DNA of 64,000 nucleotides from Pseudomonas sp. S06B 330 (lineage in GTDB: Bacteria > Pseudomonadota > Gammaproteobacteria > Pseudomonadales > Pseudomonadaceae): contig NZ_CP088149.1 in assembly GCF_002845275.2 (NCBI RefSeq), positions 3,220,501 to 3,284,500 of the forward strand, in the 5' to 3' direction. A program made the position numbers and the translations under genes. The notes beneath the pieces are model-generated. The model did not search any database. It saw only the letters and a list, made by a program, of their open reading frames with translations, and was not told the DNA's origin. The first letter of the stretch is position 1. Each line of letters begins with the position of its first letter. This document shows, piece by piece, positions 46,701-54,592 of the stretch.

Positions 46701-49700
46701 TGGACGCCCCCACCACGGTCAACAGCATCGCCCAGTTCGGCGAGTTGCGCCTGCGCATAGACACGGACGCAGGCACACTCGGCCAGGTGGGCGTGACCCT
46801 GGGCGAAGGCAGCACTGCGCAGGCCAACTCAGGGTATGTCGAACTCAATGACGCGCCAGTCAACAGTCTGCCCGGGCTGCAGAGCGGCCTGGAGGATGTA
46901 CCGCTGGCAATCCCCGGCATCCGCGTCAGCGACATCGATGCCGAGCGCGATCCGGACGTCAATGGCCGCGCGATCCAGGTCACCCTCACGGTCACCCACG
47001 GCACCCTGTCGCTGACCGGAACTACCAGCAGCGTCACAGTCGGTGGCAACGGCACAGCAACGCTGGTGCTACTGGGCCGAATCGCCGACATCAATGCGGC
47101 GTTGGCCGGTCTGAGCTACCTTGGCAACCTGAACTTCAACGGCAATGACTTTCTTCAAGTCACCACCACTGACCAGGGCAACTACGGCGATTTCGATGGT
47201 AACGGCGTACCTGGGCAGGCGACCGATGCGCGCACCGACCTAGACGTTCTGGTGATCAACCTCACCCCAGTCAATGATCGGCCAGCGGCCGTGAATGACA
47301 ATGCGACTGCGGTCGAAGCTGGCGGTACCGATAACCGCCTGGAGGGTGTGGACCCACGGGGTAATCTTCTCGATAACGACACCGATGTCGACATAGCCAC
47401 CAATGGCGACTTCCTCAACGTGGTCTCGGTGACTTCACCGCTGGGCGTGGTGGTATCGGTGCCGGTGGTCGGCTCGGTGGAGGTCATTGGCCGCTACGGC
47501 AAGCTGGTGATCCAGGCCAATGGCGCCTATCAGTACATCGTCGATAACAACAACGCCGAAATCCAGGCACTGCGCCTGGCGGGCGATCAGTTGACCGAGG
47601 CCTTCAACTACACCGTTTCCGACATCGGCCTGGGCGGCGCACCGTTGCAGTCCAGTGCCACCTTGAACGTGTTGATCCAGGGTGCCAACGATGCCCCGGA
47701 CGCGGCAAATGATACCGCCACCGCCATTGAACAAGGCGGCGTCAACAACACCGACAATGGCAACCCCAATGACACCCCGCCCAGTGGCTTCCCGATTGAC
47801 GGGGTCAACCCGACGGGCAACGTGCTGACTAACGACAATGATGTCGATGGCGGTGAGCGCGCAACCGATCCGATCGATTACGGTGAGACCCAGGCGGTTA
47901 CTGGCGTGCGGCCCTTGCGTGAAGCAGCCAGTGGGCCGTTGACCGTCGTGCCTGCCGGTGGGTCGATCAGCGTCACCGGCACCTACGGCACCCTGACAAT
48001 TGCTTCCGATGGCACCTATACCTACGTCATCGACAACAGCAACACTGCCGTGCAGCGCCTGGGCCCGAATGACACCCTGACCGAGTACTTCAGTTACCAG
48101 GTCACCGATCAGCTCGGTCTGAACGACCTGGCCGAGCTGCGTATCACCGTGGTCGGCAACTACGACAACCCGGTGGCCAGTGACGACCAGGCGTCCGCTC
48201 AGGCCGGGGTCAGCAACGCCGATCCGGAAAGCAATCCGGTCGGCAACGTCATCCTGTTTCCCAGCCGCCCGGGGCCGGTCAACCAGCCCGGTGGCACCGG
48301 CGTCGACCTGGATGTCGACCGCGCCGACCGTCCGAGCTCAGTGCTCAAGGTCAACGGCATCCGCAATGGCCCAGAGCTAGCCGGCGGCGCCTTGACCACG
48401 GTGGGCACTGGCGCGGTAATCGTCCAGGCAAATTTCGCCCAGTTCGACAACGGCGATCCCGTAGGCAGTTCAGTGAGTTACGGCACACTGACCATCAACC
48501 CCGACGGTTCATTCAATTTCGACGTCAACAGTGACAACCCTGAAATCGTCGCCTTGGCGCGTGGCGCGACGATGAACGTCATCTTTACCTACCAGGTCGT
48601 CGACTCAGCTGGGCTTACCGACACCGCGCAACTGGTTATTGTGGTGCGCGGCGCCAACAACCCGCCGCACGCGCAGGACGCCGTGGCGCTGGCCACCGAA
48701 AAAGGCGGGGCCAACAACACTGCACCCGGCGTCGACCCCGGCGTACCTCCGGGCCCAGGGCGGCAAGTCACCTTTGTCGACCCTGATGGGGACCCGGTCA
48801 GCGTAACCGCCGTGCGCACCGGCCGTGAGACTGACACCGGCACCGCCGGGGTCGTCGGCAGCGCGCTCAACGGCAGCTATGGCGCACTGACGATCAACGC
48901 CGATGGCACCTACCGCTATGTGGTCGACAACGATAACCTCGAGGTCGACGCCCTGCGCGGACCGGATGATCTGTTGGTCGAAGTTTTCACCTATCGGGTC
49001 ACCGACGCCGATGGTGAGTTCGATGATGCCCAGATCATCATCGTCATTCGTGGCCAGAACGATAACCCGGTGGCCGACAATGACGAGGCCGAGGCGGTAG
49101 AGGCTGGTGGCGTCAACAACGCCAGCGGTGGGAGTGACCCGAGCGGTAATGTGCTCAATGATGACACCGATGTTGATGGCGGTGCCGGCGACCCGATCGA
49201 CTATGGCGAAACCAAAGCGGTGAGCGCGGTACGTACGGGTGCCGTTGAGGGTGCTGGGACTGCCGGCACCCTGGGAAGCGAATTGCGCGGCACCTATGGT
49301 TGGCTGACCCTCAATGCCGATGGCAGTTACAGCTATCGCCTGGACAACAACCTGGCGGCGGTGCAGGCCCTGCGACCGGGCAATACACTAATCGAAACCT
49401 TCAATTACACCGTGGTCGATACCGCAGGCGCCACCGACATCGCGCTGTTGACCATCACCATTCGCGGCAGCAACGATGCGCCGGTGGCCAACAACGACAA
49501 CGCCATCGCCGTCGAGGCCGGCGGCTTGAACAACACCACTGCTGGCACTAACCCAAGCGGCAACGTGCTCAGCAACGACACCGATGTCGACCGTTTTGGT
49601 GAAACCCTGACGGTGACTGGCGTGCGTCAGGGACTGAGCATCGGCAGCATCGGCAACAGCTTTGCCGGCGAGTACGGCAGCCTGACGCTCAATGCCGATG

Positions 49701-52288
49701 GCAGCTACAGCTACCAGGTCGACAACTCAGATCCTCTGGTACAAGCCCTGCGCAGGGCCAGCGATACCTTGCGCGAGACCTTCACCTACACCATTCGCGA
49801 TTTGACTGGAGCTATCAGCACCGCCACCTTGACCATCACCATTCATGGGCGCAACGACAACCCGATAGCCGTCAACGACAGCGCGGTGGCTGTCGAAGCC
49901 GGTGGCACCAACAATGGGACTGCCGGTGTCGCCCCTACCGGTAACCTGTTGAGCAATGACCGCGATGTCGATGCGGGAGACACCAAGTCCGACAATGGCA
50001 TTCGTATCGGCGGCATCCTTGCCGGCGGCACCTTTGTTACGGTCAACGGTAGCCAGATCATACGCGGCACCTACGGCACTCTGACGGTGTTCTCCAACGG
50101 TGATTACCGCTATCTGGTCAACAATGACCTGGCTGCCGTCCAGGCGCTCAAGCCCGGTAATACCTTGCAAGAGCTGTTTACCTACCGCATGCGTGACGCC
50201 GCTGGTGCCCTCGGTGTGGCGCAATTGACCCTGACCATCGAGGGGGCCTGGGATGCGCCGGTAGCGCGCAACGACATCGATCTGGGCGTCGCCGACAATG
50301 GCGATGGCCTGGTCCTCAACCCCAGCGGCAACGTGCTGCCCAACGACAGCGACGTCGACCAGGGTGACCAACTTACGGTCACTGGTATCCGTACCGGCGC
50401 TGAAAGCGGCACTGGCGTTGCCGGCACCGTTGGCAATGTTTTGATCGGCCAATACGGCACCCTGGTGATCAATGCCGATGGCAGCTACACCTACACCATC
50501 GACACCTCTAATCCGGCGGTATTGGCTCTGGACCTGTTGCAGACTGTGGTTGATCGCTTCACCTACGAAGTCACTGATCGTGGCGGGCTCAGCGATCTTG
50601 CCCAGCTGTCGATCGTCATCATCGGCCGCAACGACGCCCCTCATGGTACTGATGACAGTGCCACGGCTGTCGAGGCCGGTGGCTTGAACAATGCCACGCC
50701 GGGCCTGAACCCCAGCGGCAATGTTCTGAACAACGACGGTGACCTGGAAAACGACACCCTGAGCGTTTCGACGATCCGCACCGGCAGCGAAGCCGGCAGT
50801 GGTATCGCCGGCACTCTGGGCACCAGCCTGCGCGGGCTGTATGGCAACCTGGTAATGAACGCCGATGGCAGTTGGACCTACACCGTCGACAACAGCCTGG
50901 CAGCCGTTCAGGCCTTGCGCACCAGTGGCCAGGTGCTGGTGGACACCTTCACCTACACGGTGGTCGACCCGCATCAGGCCGATGACACTGCACAATTACG
51001 CATTACCATCGACGGCCGCAACGATACGCCGATTGCCGTCGATGATGGCAGCATCGCGGTCGAGGCCGGCGGCGTCGGTAACAACACCCCAGGCGTGAAC
51101 CCTACCGGCAATGTTCTGGACAACGACACTGACGTCGACAGCCCGGCCCTGGGTGAAACCCGTCAGGTGTTGTCAGTGACCAGTGAAACCGGCACCGTCG
51201 CCCTCGCCGGCCAGACGCTGGCGGGGCGTTATGGCCAGTTGGTGCTCAATGCCAATGGCAGCTATCAATACGTATTGGACAACAACAATCCTGTGGTCCA
51301 GGCCCTGCGCACAGCAGGACAAACCCTGCGCGAAGTTTTCACCTACCGCATGCGCGACACCACCGGCGCCGAATCTGTAGCACGCTTGAATGTGGTGATT
51401 CAGGGGGCCAATGATGCGCCGCTTGCCCGTGACGACAGCAACGTCGCCAGTGATCAGGTGTCGGCCCCGCAATCGGTTGGCAACGTACTGCCCAATGACA
51501 GTGATGTCGATGGCGGTGAGCAGCTCAGTGTCAGCGCTATTCGTACCGGCGCCGAAGCAGGCAGTGGCGCGGCGGGGGCTGTCGGCCAGCCATTGGCCGG
51601 GCGCTACGGCACCCTGGTGATCAACACCGATGGCAGCTACACCTACACCATCGACCAGAACAATCCTGAGGTGCTGGCCGCCGCAGGGTTGGGGCAAGTT
51701 CTACAGGATGTATTCACCTATACCCTCAGCGACCGCGCGGGCGCCACTGACCTCGCCCAGTTGACCATTACGCTGGACATCGCCGCGCCGTTCATTCCCG
51801 CCCCCGGTGGCCCGTTCTTCGACCGCGACGTCAACGACCCGCTGCAGAATCTGCCGTTGCCCGACGTTGATCCGGCGGTATTCGTTGGCCCGGTGGTGGA
51901 ACGTGAAAGCCGTCTCCTCGAACTCTCCAGCTGGCAGGCCGATGGCAGCAACCTGAGCTACGGCCGTACCCCCGAGATTCTCAGCGAAACCCTGAACCAG
52001 CGCCTTGGCTTGATCCAGGGGCAGTTCGTCGCCGGGGCGGTGCGCGGCAGCCGTCTGGCCAGTGAAGGGGACATGGCCTGGATCCTCGGCCGTCAGTCGC
52101 GCATCAACCTCAGCGCTGATGGCTTGCTCCCCGACCCTTCCGTCTTTGCCACCGACTCCGCGCACATGACCGAGGGTGATGCCCAGTTACCACCGCCCTC
52201 AGAGGCACGCGTTGCATCTGGCTTTCGCGCTCAGCTACGGGAAGCTGCCGAACGCCTGCGCGCTATGGATAACCGTACCCGCGAATAA
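40793..52288 (+). CDS. Giant DUF4347 / VCBS-repeat surface protein (adhesin-like)
   Basis: A 3831-residue protein. The start is a GTG with an ATG two codons later (40799) as alternative. No Sec signal is seen. The LEPR-type motif LALEPRILFDGA is at 22-33. DUF4347 spans about 74-220, with His130 in ILSHGAAG and Cys173 in LYGCNVG; Cys173 is the only cysteine I found. DUF11-like beta repeats fill about 240-1880. An SdrD-B-like domain is at about 1886-2020, a cadherin-like domain follows, and then 11 VCBS repeats (about 2160-3660), each opening with a variant of GxNDAPVAxxD and carrying GNVLxNDxDVD. The unique C-terminus (3660-3831) has no RTX nonapeptides. It heads an operon with TolC-, HlyD- and M50-type genes, its probable export machinery. 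A role in adhesion or biofilm is inferred. Confidence 0.92.
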   Translation: MDMTTQPRSAVPTAFKPQRQALALEPRILFDGAAATAAADQQHQDGSDNADANTAHATPAEARSEPSQQPSAARHLLVLDSRIEGREQLTAKLPGNVDVLVVEADEDGLAAISTALAQLGQVDSIQILSHGAAGEFTLGKTTLSADTIEQFSQPLSQWSQSLSEGADIQLYGCNVGAGSDGRTLVDELSRLTGADVGASNDNTGSARVGGDWTLEVTRGVLDKPVALTATAMAGYDRLLAAGPNTDLSGGANVLIGDTFSFTVTFTNSTSDTGYAPFVDLFFPATGKDGAGSQTDDGVTFVSATYLGQALNAHVLTFDANGRASHPLAVGSDGKPLVINAADFGMRAGDQMVVLELPFASVSQGQPPIAIQVTASLSNLADTDFSFSGSTPDLTIRARSGFQYGNDSLNNPATDPSILEPAANADSYRVHPTVITVDQVVTTPEGETATGPNFKRDLDVTLTPADEQTLTDVVIKQPVPDNVIVTAITPGGGGTLTSITLYDGRAVTNPALIQAILAQNNDGNLSNDLYIREFSVRYPTISGPTSTNVQFFVPEDDADGVPVINPVSGNDVTITFDGPSATGSWQPLDPRDAASGQIDFSGQGQDVSFVAKSITLQKQVTVTVDGGSAGISPGDTLTYDLRIALSDYFTFGETFLGGGNFVIADGLSDGQTLVTGSPTLTLTVNGVTQSITLVRSSVVNSDGSTSIVFDIGQSLRNAFAVRSWLNGDLAFDDVLQGATLAVISYQARVAQSYTPPAGNPHSEINEGDPLGNQATVTATVLLDPLNLSGQDQSDGSSTLSRIPNSQVQIDLADLNGNGAPAPGTELRPGDSVTFRLSYDLITGDYENFKLTAYLPLPLFDLSGLDLNSIWRLATGNTNPNSPTSVTLGPGNSLVFTFADYVNPGINGSRIAIDFTLTVSDQPFADQRAFNVLGESNQTRTLDKSVLQTTDDVTLIASVAEPVLSISHGVVSTNHGTVTGTTGSWNPPGGTGIPFNGSITDISAVNGNVSGIDANDRLRLATAIENSGGGNAFDVSTRITLPQGLSFVGGSLSTANLLIYRGDGTRLIAGTHYTVNNATNTITFIDGAGVGALLAGRPGTVADTSGANLVVITYEVNVASAIAASRTLQSTAQLTGYASVEGGQNFLGATPLSDLASQQVAAPTITKTYAGGSLDNSDSSASHTTGANLVVGESMLYDIVVTLPEGTTQTLRIDDLIPPGMRLDTSFNNQGYLLITTAGGVLAQNFGGTVTIGSLTAPSGTLGADGVDARFTFTVSTTTGDNNTANNSFVIRLRLVASNVTSNQTSAVRLNDATLTYSDPDGDTPNGSTPINRDVAVTGSKPSVTIQEPTLQLGQQLITPPGIGFDQGDPLEYTITLTNGSAGSDYDAYDIAFSSQLPTELDQLTLVSVIYTVNGVSTNITGSFSLDPSGRTLVNSGNVDIAKGGSVVIRVSGVVNATGASVAQFDNLAQVRWTSLNGNSSAGADPAGERTGQDGPLNGGTLNDYRRDSVLIIPVAQGIKFSRVGGLPDTSAPNPTNALQETAAIGEIIRYRATVLVPEGNNPNYQLVITLGQGLTLADLSTMRIGFVSDGGLVTSLSDLITSGTLQIIGNEDSPEAQFITPDLSGAAPTGVLNSAYVQLSTDANGNQIITLNLGNITNGAFGGGNDGNDDDLEGIVVEFSARVDNRVENQAGDVLGATVQDRVNGVTRATSNTLSERIVEAGFTGLNKQVTDFSPNPGTTLGSATVSVSFTASGGLPAYDVHLTDGFPTGSNYNLISITIDGTTYGPGNLPAGVTFSTSGGLSVDIARVDIGSQVRVLYSVSVPNGTAIASSDASLSWSSLPETFTSWGGSAVGADSSASGERTGANGPGPDASTLNNYVLREGAGLGIISGTLWNDTGTAATAPNDATPDVDPVPGTPGYELAVPNQTINLIWAGTDGILGNADDKTFSTTTDSNGRFTFGVLPSGLYRLDAPTTVNSIAQFGELRLRIDTDAGTLGQVGVTLGEGSTAQANSGYVELNDAPVNSLPGLQSGLEDVPLAIPGIRVSDIDAERDPDVNGRAIQVTLTVTHGTLSLTGTTSSVTVGGNGTATLVLLGRIADINAALAGLSYLGNLNFNGNDFLQVTTTDQGNYGDFDGNGVPGQATDARTDLDVLVINLTPVNDRPAAVNDNATAVEAGGTDNRLEGVDPRGNLLDNDTDVDIATNGDFLNVVSVTSPLGVVVSVPVVGSVEVIGRYGKLVIQANGAYQYIVDNNNAEIQALRLAGDQLTEAFNYTVSDIGLGGAPLQSSATLNVLIQGANDAPDAANDTATAIEQGGVNNTDNGNPNDTPPSGFPIDGVNPTGNVLTNDNDVDGGERATDPIDYGETQAVTGVRPLREAASGPLTVVPAGGSISVTGTYGTLTIASDGTYTYVIDNSNTAVQRLGPNDTLTEYFSYQVTDQLGLNDLAELRITVVGNYDNPVASDDQASAQAGVSNADPESNPVGNVILFPSRPGPVNQPGGTGVDLDVDRADRPSSVLKVNGIRNGPELAGGALTTVGTGAVIVQANFAQFDNGDPVGSSVSYGTLTINPDGSFNFDVNSDNPEIVALARGATMNVIFTYQVVDSAGLTDTAQLVIVVRGANNPPHAQDAVALATEKGGANNTAPGVDPGVPPGPGRQVTFVDPDGDPVSVTAVRTGRETDTGTAGVVGSALNGSYGALTINADGTYRYVVDNDNLEVDALRGPDDLLVEVFTYRVTDADGEFDDAQIIIVIRGQNDNPVADNDEAEAVEAGGVNNASGGSDPSGNVLNDDTDVDGGAGDPIDYGETKAVSAVRTGAVEGAGTAGTLGSELRGTYGWLTLNADGSYSYRLDNNLAAVQALRPGNTLIETFNYTVVDTAGATDIALLTITIRGSNDAPVANNDNAIAVEAGGLNNTTAGTNPSGNVLSNDTDVDRFGETLTVTGVRQGLSIGSIGNSFAGEYGSLTLNADGSYSYQVDNSDPLVQALRRASDTLRETFTYTIRDLTGAISTATLTITIHGRNDNPIAVNDSAVAVEAGGTNNGTAGVAPTGNLLSNDRDVDAGDTKSDNGIRIGGILAGGTFVTVNGSQIIRGTYGTLTVFSNGDYRYLVNNDLAAVQALKPGNTLQELFTYRMRDAAGALGVAQLTLTIEGAWDAPVARNDIDLGVADNGDGLVLNPSGNVLPNDSDVDQGDQLTVTGIRTGAESGTGVAGTVGNVLIGQYGTLVINADGSYTYTIDTSNPAVLALDLLQTVVDRFTYEVTDRGGLSDLAQLSIVIIGRNDAPHGTDDSATAVEAGGLNNATPGLNPSGNVLNNDGDLENDTLSVSTIRTGSEAGSGIAGTLGTSLRGLYGNLVMNADGSWTYTVDNSLAAVQALRTSGQVLVDTFTYTVVDPHQADDTAQLRITIDGRNDTPIAVDDGSIAVEAGGVGNNTPGVNPTGNVLDNDTDVDSPALGETRQVLSVTSETGTVALAGQTLAGRYGQLVLNANGSYQYVLDNNNPVVQALRTAGQTLREVFTYRMRDTTGAESVARLNVVIQGANDAPLARDDSNVASDQVSAPQSVGNVLPNDSDVDGGEQLSVSAIRTGAEAGSGAAGAVGQPLAGRYGTLVINTDGSYTYTIDQNNPEVLAAAGLGQVLQDVFTYTLSDRAGATDLAQLTITLDIAAPFIPAPGGPFFDRDVNDPLQNLPLPDVDPAVFVGPVVERESRLLELSSWQADGSNLSYGRTPEILSETLNQRLGLIQGQFVAGAVRGSRLASEGDMAWILGRQSRINLSADGLLPDPSVFATDSAHMTEGDAQLPPPSEARVASGFRAQLREAAERLRAMDNRTRE
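47272..51780 (+). repeat. Eleven tandem VCBS-type repeats within the giant gene
   Basis: Units start near 47272, 47683, 48157, 48651, 49051, 49465, 49849, 50248, 50626, 51013 and 51403, giving lengths of about 375-495 bases. Each encodes an AGG-containing opening, GNVLxNDxDVD, a YGTLxINADGSYxYxxDN core and a closing strand pair. Units 6, 7, 9 and 10 are the most alike; units 3, 8 and 11 lack the VEAGG opening. The repeats are diverged at DNA level, which argues against very recent expansion. Confidence 0.85.
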
Positions 52289-52308
52289 ACAAGGACCCAG
52301 GACAGACC

Positions 52309-53841
52309 ATGCCAAGACTGCCCCAGACGTTGCTCAGTTCGGCCATCGCCTCCACCCTGTTGTTGGCCGCGTGCTCGGCGACCAAGCCGCAGCCCTACAG
52401 CGAGGATGAAGCCCGCCAGCGGATTATCCACGACCAGACCCAGATGTATGCCAATCAAGAGCCTGTCAGCAAACCCATCACCTTCTACGAAGCTGCGGCG
52501 CGGGCCCTGAAGTACAACCTCGACTACCGCCTCAAATTGATGGAGAGCGCACTGGCCAGTGACCTGCGCGACGTTTCCAGCCACGAGATGCTGCCGCGTC
52601 TGGTCGCGTCGGCCGGTTATGCCGGGCGCAACAACGACTCCGGCGGTACCTCCATCGGTATTGAGGACCGCCAGGAAAGCTTGCGTGCCTCCACTTCCGA
52701 AGAGCGCTATCGCGAGCTCTATGGGCTGGGTTTGAGCTGGAGCCTGCTGGATTTTGGTGTGGCCTACTTCCGCACCCAACAGAAAACCGACCAGATCCTC
52801 ATGGCCGAGGAACGTCGACGCAAAGTGGCGCAGAACGTTCTGCAGGATGTGCGCAATGCCTATTGGCGCGCGCTCAGCGCCCAACGCCTGATGCCCCATG
52901 TCGACCGTCTGCTGGTGCGCACCCATCAAGCCCTGCTCTCGGCACGCCAGGCCGAGAGCAAGGGCTTGTTGCCGCGCCAGGAGATCCTCGCCTACCAGCG
53001 TGCCCTGCTCGACTCCATTTACCTGCTGACCGTGCGACGTCAGGATCTGGAGTTTGCTCGCGCCGAACTGTCGGCGCTGATGTCGCTGCCACCGGGCTCA
53101 CGCATGGTGCTGGCCGATGAGGTCGAACCGAGCCTGCCGCACATGGCGCAGAACATCGACCAGCTTGAGCAGCTATCGCTGAAGAACCGCCCGGAAATCA
53201 TGGAAGAGTGGTATCGCAAACGGGTCAACGAGAATGATCTGAAGATCGCCAAAGCCCAGCTGTGGCCCAATGTAAGCCTGGATTTCGGCTACAAGTACGA
53301 CTCCAACAAATACCTCTACAACAGCGATTGGACCGATACCAGCCTGCAGGTGTCGATGAACTTGTTACGTCTGCTTCAGTTGCCCTCGCTCAACCGCGCG
53401 GCCGAATCCCAGACGCAGACCGACGACATGCGCCGGGTGGCGTTGTCCATGGCGATTCTGACCCAGGTGCGGGTCGGCACCTTGCGGTATCAGTTGGCCC
53501 GTCAGGAAGTCGAATTTGCCGACCAGAGCCTGCAGGTAGACCAGAGCTTGTTGAACTACGCTGAAGCAGCACGAACCACTTCCTATGGCTCAGAGCTGGA
53601 GGTGATTCGCGCCGAAGGCCGTTACCTGCTCTCGCGTTACCAGCGCGAGGCTGCCTACTCCAGTGCCCAGGCGGCCTGGGGGCGGCTGTACAACTCAGTG
53701 GGCCTGGACACCCTGCCCAAGGAAATTGAAAAGCACGACATCCAGACCCTGGCTCGGGAAATCCAACGGACCCTGGATGATCAGGAACGCAGCAACCTTC
53801 TTGTCAGCACGCAAGGAACGCCGAATGCCATACAGCCCTGA
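52309..53841 (+). CDS. TolC-family outer membrane lipoprotein
   Basis: A 510-residue TolC-type channel protein. A lipobox is visible (STLLLAAC, with Cys22), so the mature protein should be anchored to the outer membrane as in OprM-type channels. Two internally similar halves rich in helices follow (YEAAARALKYNLDYRLKLME, KNRPEIMEEWYRKRVNENDL), with beta parts between them (LGLSWSLLDFGVAYFRTQQ). It begins 20 bases after the giant gene and overlaps the next gene by 17 bases. It is likely the exit duct for the giant protein. Confidence 0.9.
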   Translation: MPRLPQTLLSSAIASTLLLAACSATKPQPYSEDEARQRIIHDQTQMYANQEPVSKPITFYEAAARALKYNLDYRLKLMESALASDLRDVSSHEMLPRLVASAGYAGRNNDSGGTSIGIEDRQESLRASTSEERYRELYGLGLSWSLLDFGVAYFRTQQKTDQILMAEERRRKVAQNVLQDVRNAYWRALSAQRLMPHVDRLLVRTHQALLSARQAESKGLLPRQEILAYQRALLDSIYLLTVRRQDLEFARAELSALMSLPPGSRMVLADEVEPSLPHMAQNIDQLEQLSLKNRPEIMEEWYRKRVNENDLKIAKAQLWPNVSLDFGYKYDSNKYLYNSDWTDTSLQVSMNLLRLLQLPSLNRAAESQTQTDDMRRVALSMAILTQVRVGTLRYQLARQEVEFADQSLQVDQSLLNYAEAARTTSYGSELEVIRAEGRYLLSRYQREAAYSSAQAAWGRLYNSVGLDTLPKEIEKHDIQTLAREIQRTLDDQERSNLLVSTQGTPNAIQP

Positions 53842-54592
53842 GCGCCGTTTGCTCGCCGTGATACTGTCCCTGTTGCTTACCCCAGCCCTGGCCGCTGACA
53901 GCGAGCCGGTCGTTAACCCCGACCAACCCGGCACCATCCGCGTACTGTTGGTGGCAAGCCTGGAAACCACCCTTTCCAGTCAAATGAGTGGCACCCTCGG
54001 CGAGTTCAACGCGGCGCTTGGTCAGACCGTGGCCAAGGGCGCCGTGCTGGCCCGCTTCAACTGCGCCGAAGCCCAGGCACGCGCACGGGTTGCCGCCGCA
54101 GAACTGACCATGGCCCGGCAGAACCTCGACGCCAAGCGCAACCTGCGCAAACTCGATGCCGTCGGTGACCTGGAAGTGGCCATGGCCAACACCGAACTGC
54201 AAAAAGCCGACGGTGCCCGTGCCCTGGCCCAGGCGCAGAGTGGCTACTGCGTGGTGCAAGCACCGTTTGCCGGGCGTGTCGCCAAGGTCCATGCCAAACC
54301 ATTCCAGACTGTGGCAGGCGGTACGCCGCTGTTCGACCTGGTCAGTGATGGCGCGCTGAAAGTGCGCCTGAACGTACCTTCGAACCTGTTACCGCAGCTC
54401 AAGGACAACCAGGCACTGGAGGTCGATATCCTCGAAACCGGCAAGGTCTACCCTGCGCGTGTCAGCGCCATCAATGCCCGGGTCGACGCCGTCGCCCAAA
54501 CCGTGGAGCTGGAAGCCCGGCTGGACGCCGCCCATCCAGAGCTGATCGCCGGCATGAGTGGTACCGCCCGCTTCCCCCGCGCCAATGACTGA
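53825..54592 (+). CDS. HlyD/RND-type periplasmic adaptor, small
   Basis: A 255-residue adaptor with a signal peptide (RRLLAVILSLLLTPALAAD). The barrel-sandwich (lipoyl-like) halves are seen at LSSQMSGTLGEFNAALGQTV and YCVVQAPFAGRVAKVHAKPF, separated by a short helical hairpin (about 85-135). A beta-barrel domain follows, with LPQLKDNQALEVDI and AVAQTVELEARL. It lacks a membrane anchor other than the signal, so it should be periplasmic. The start at 53825 lies inside the end of the TolC-like gene; the longer frame from 53663 is the shadow of that gene. Confidence 0.87.
   Translation: MPYSPERRLLAVILSLLLTPALAADSEPVVNPDQPGTIRVLLVASLETTLSSQMSGTLGEFNAALGQTVAKGAVLARFNCAEAQARARVAAAELTMARQNLDAKRNLRKLDAVGDLEVAMANTELQKADGARALAQAQSGYCVVQAPFAGRVAKVHAKPFQTVAGGTPLFDLVSDGALKVRLNVPSNLLPQLKDNQALEVDILETGKVYPARVSAINARVDAVAQTVELEARLDAAHPELIAGMSGTARFPRAND

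Noticed and set aside
49727..50995. A 422-codon minus-strand frame in the VCBS repeats
   Set aside because: Its apparent internal repeats merely mirror the VCBS units on the other strand.
47272..51780. CRISPR-like periodic repeats
   Set aside because: The periodicity is about 375-495 bases, in frame and protein-coding; no short repeats with unique spacers occur.
40793..52288. RTX toxin or LapA-type adhesin assignment for the giant protein
   Set aside because: No glycine-rich calcium-binding nonapeptides are present at the C-terminus, and no ABC transporter or LapG/LapD-type genes are adjacent.
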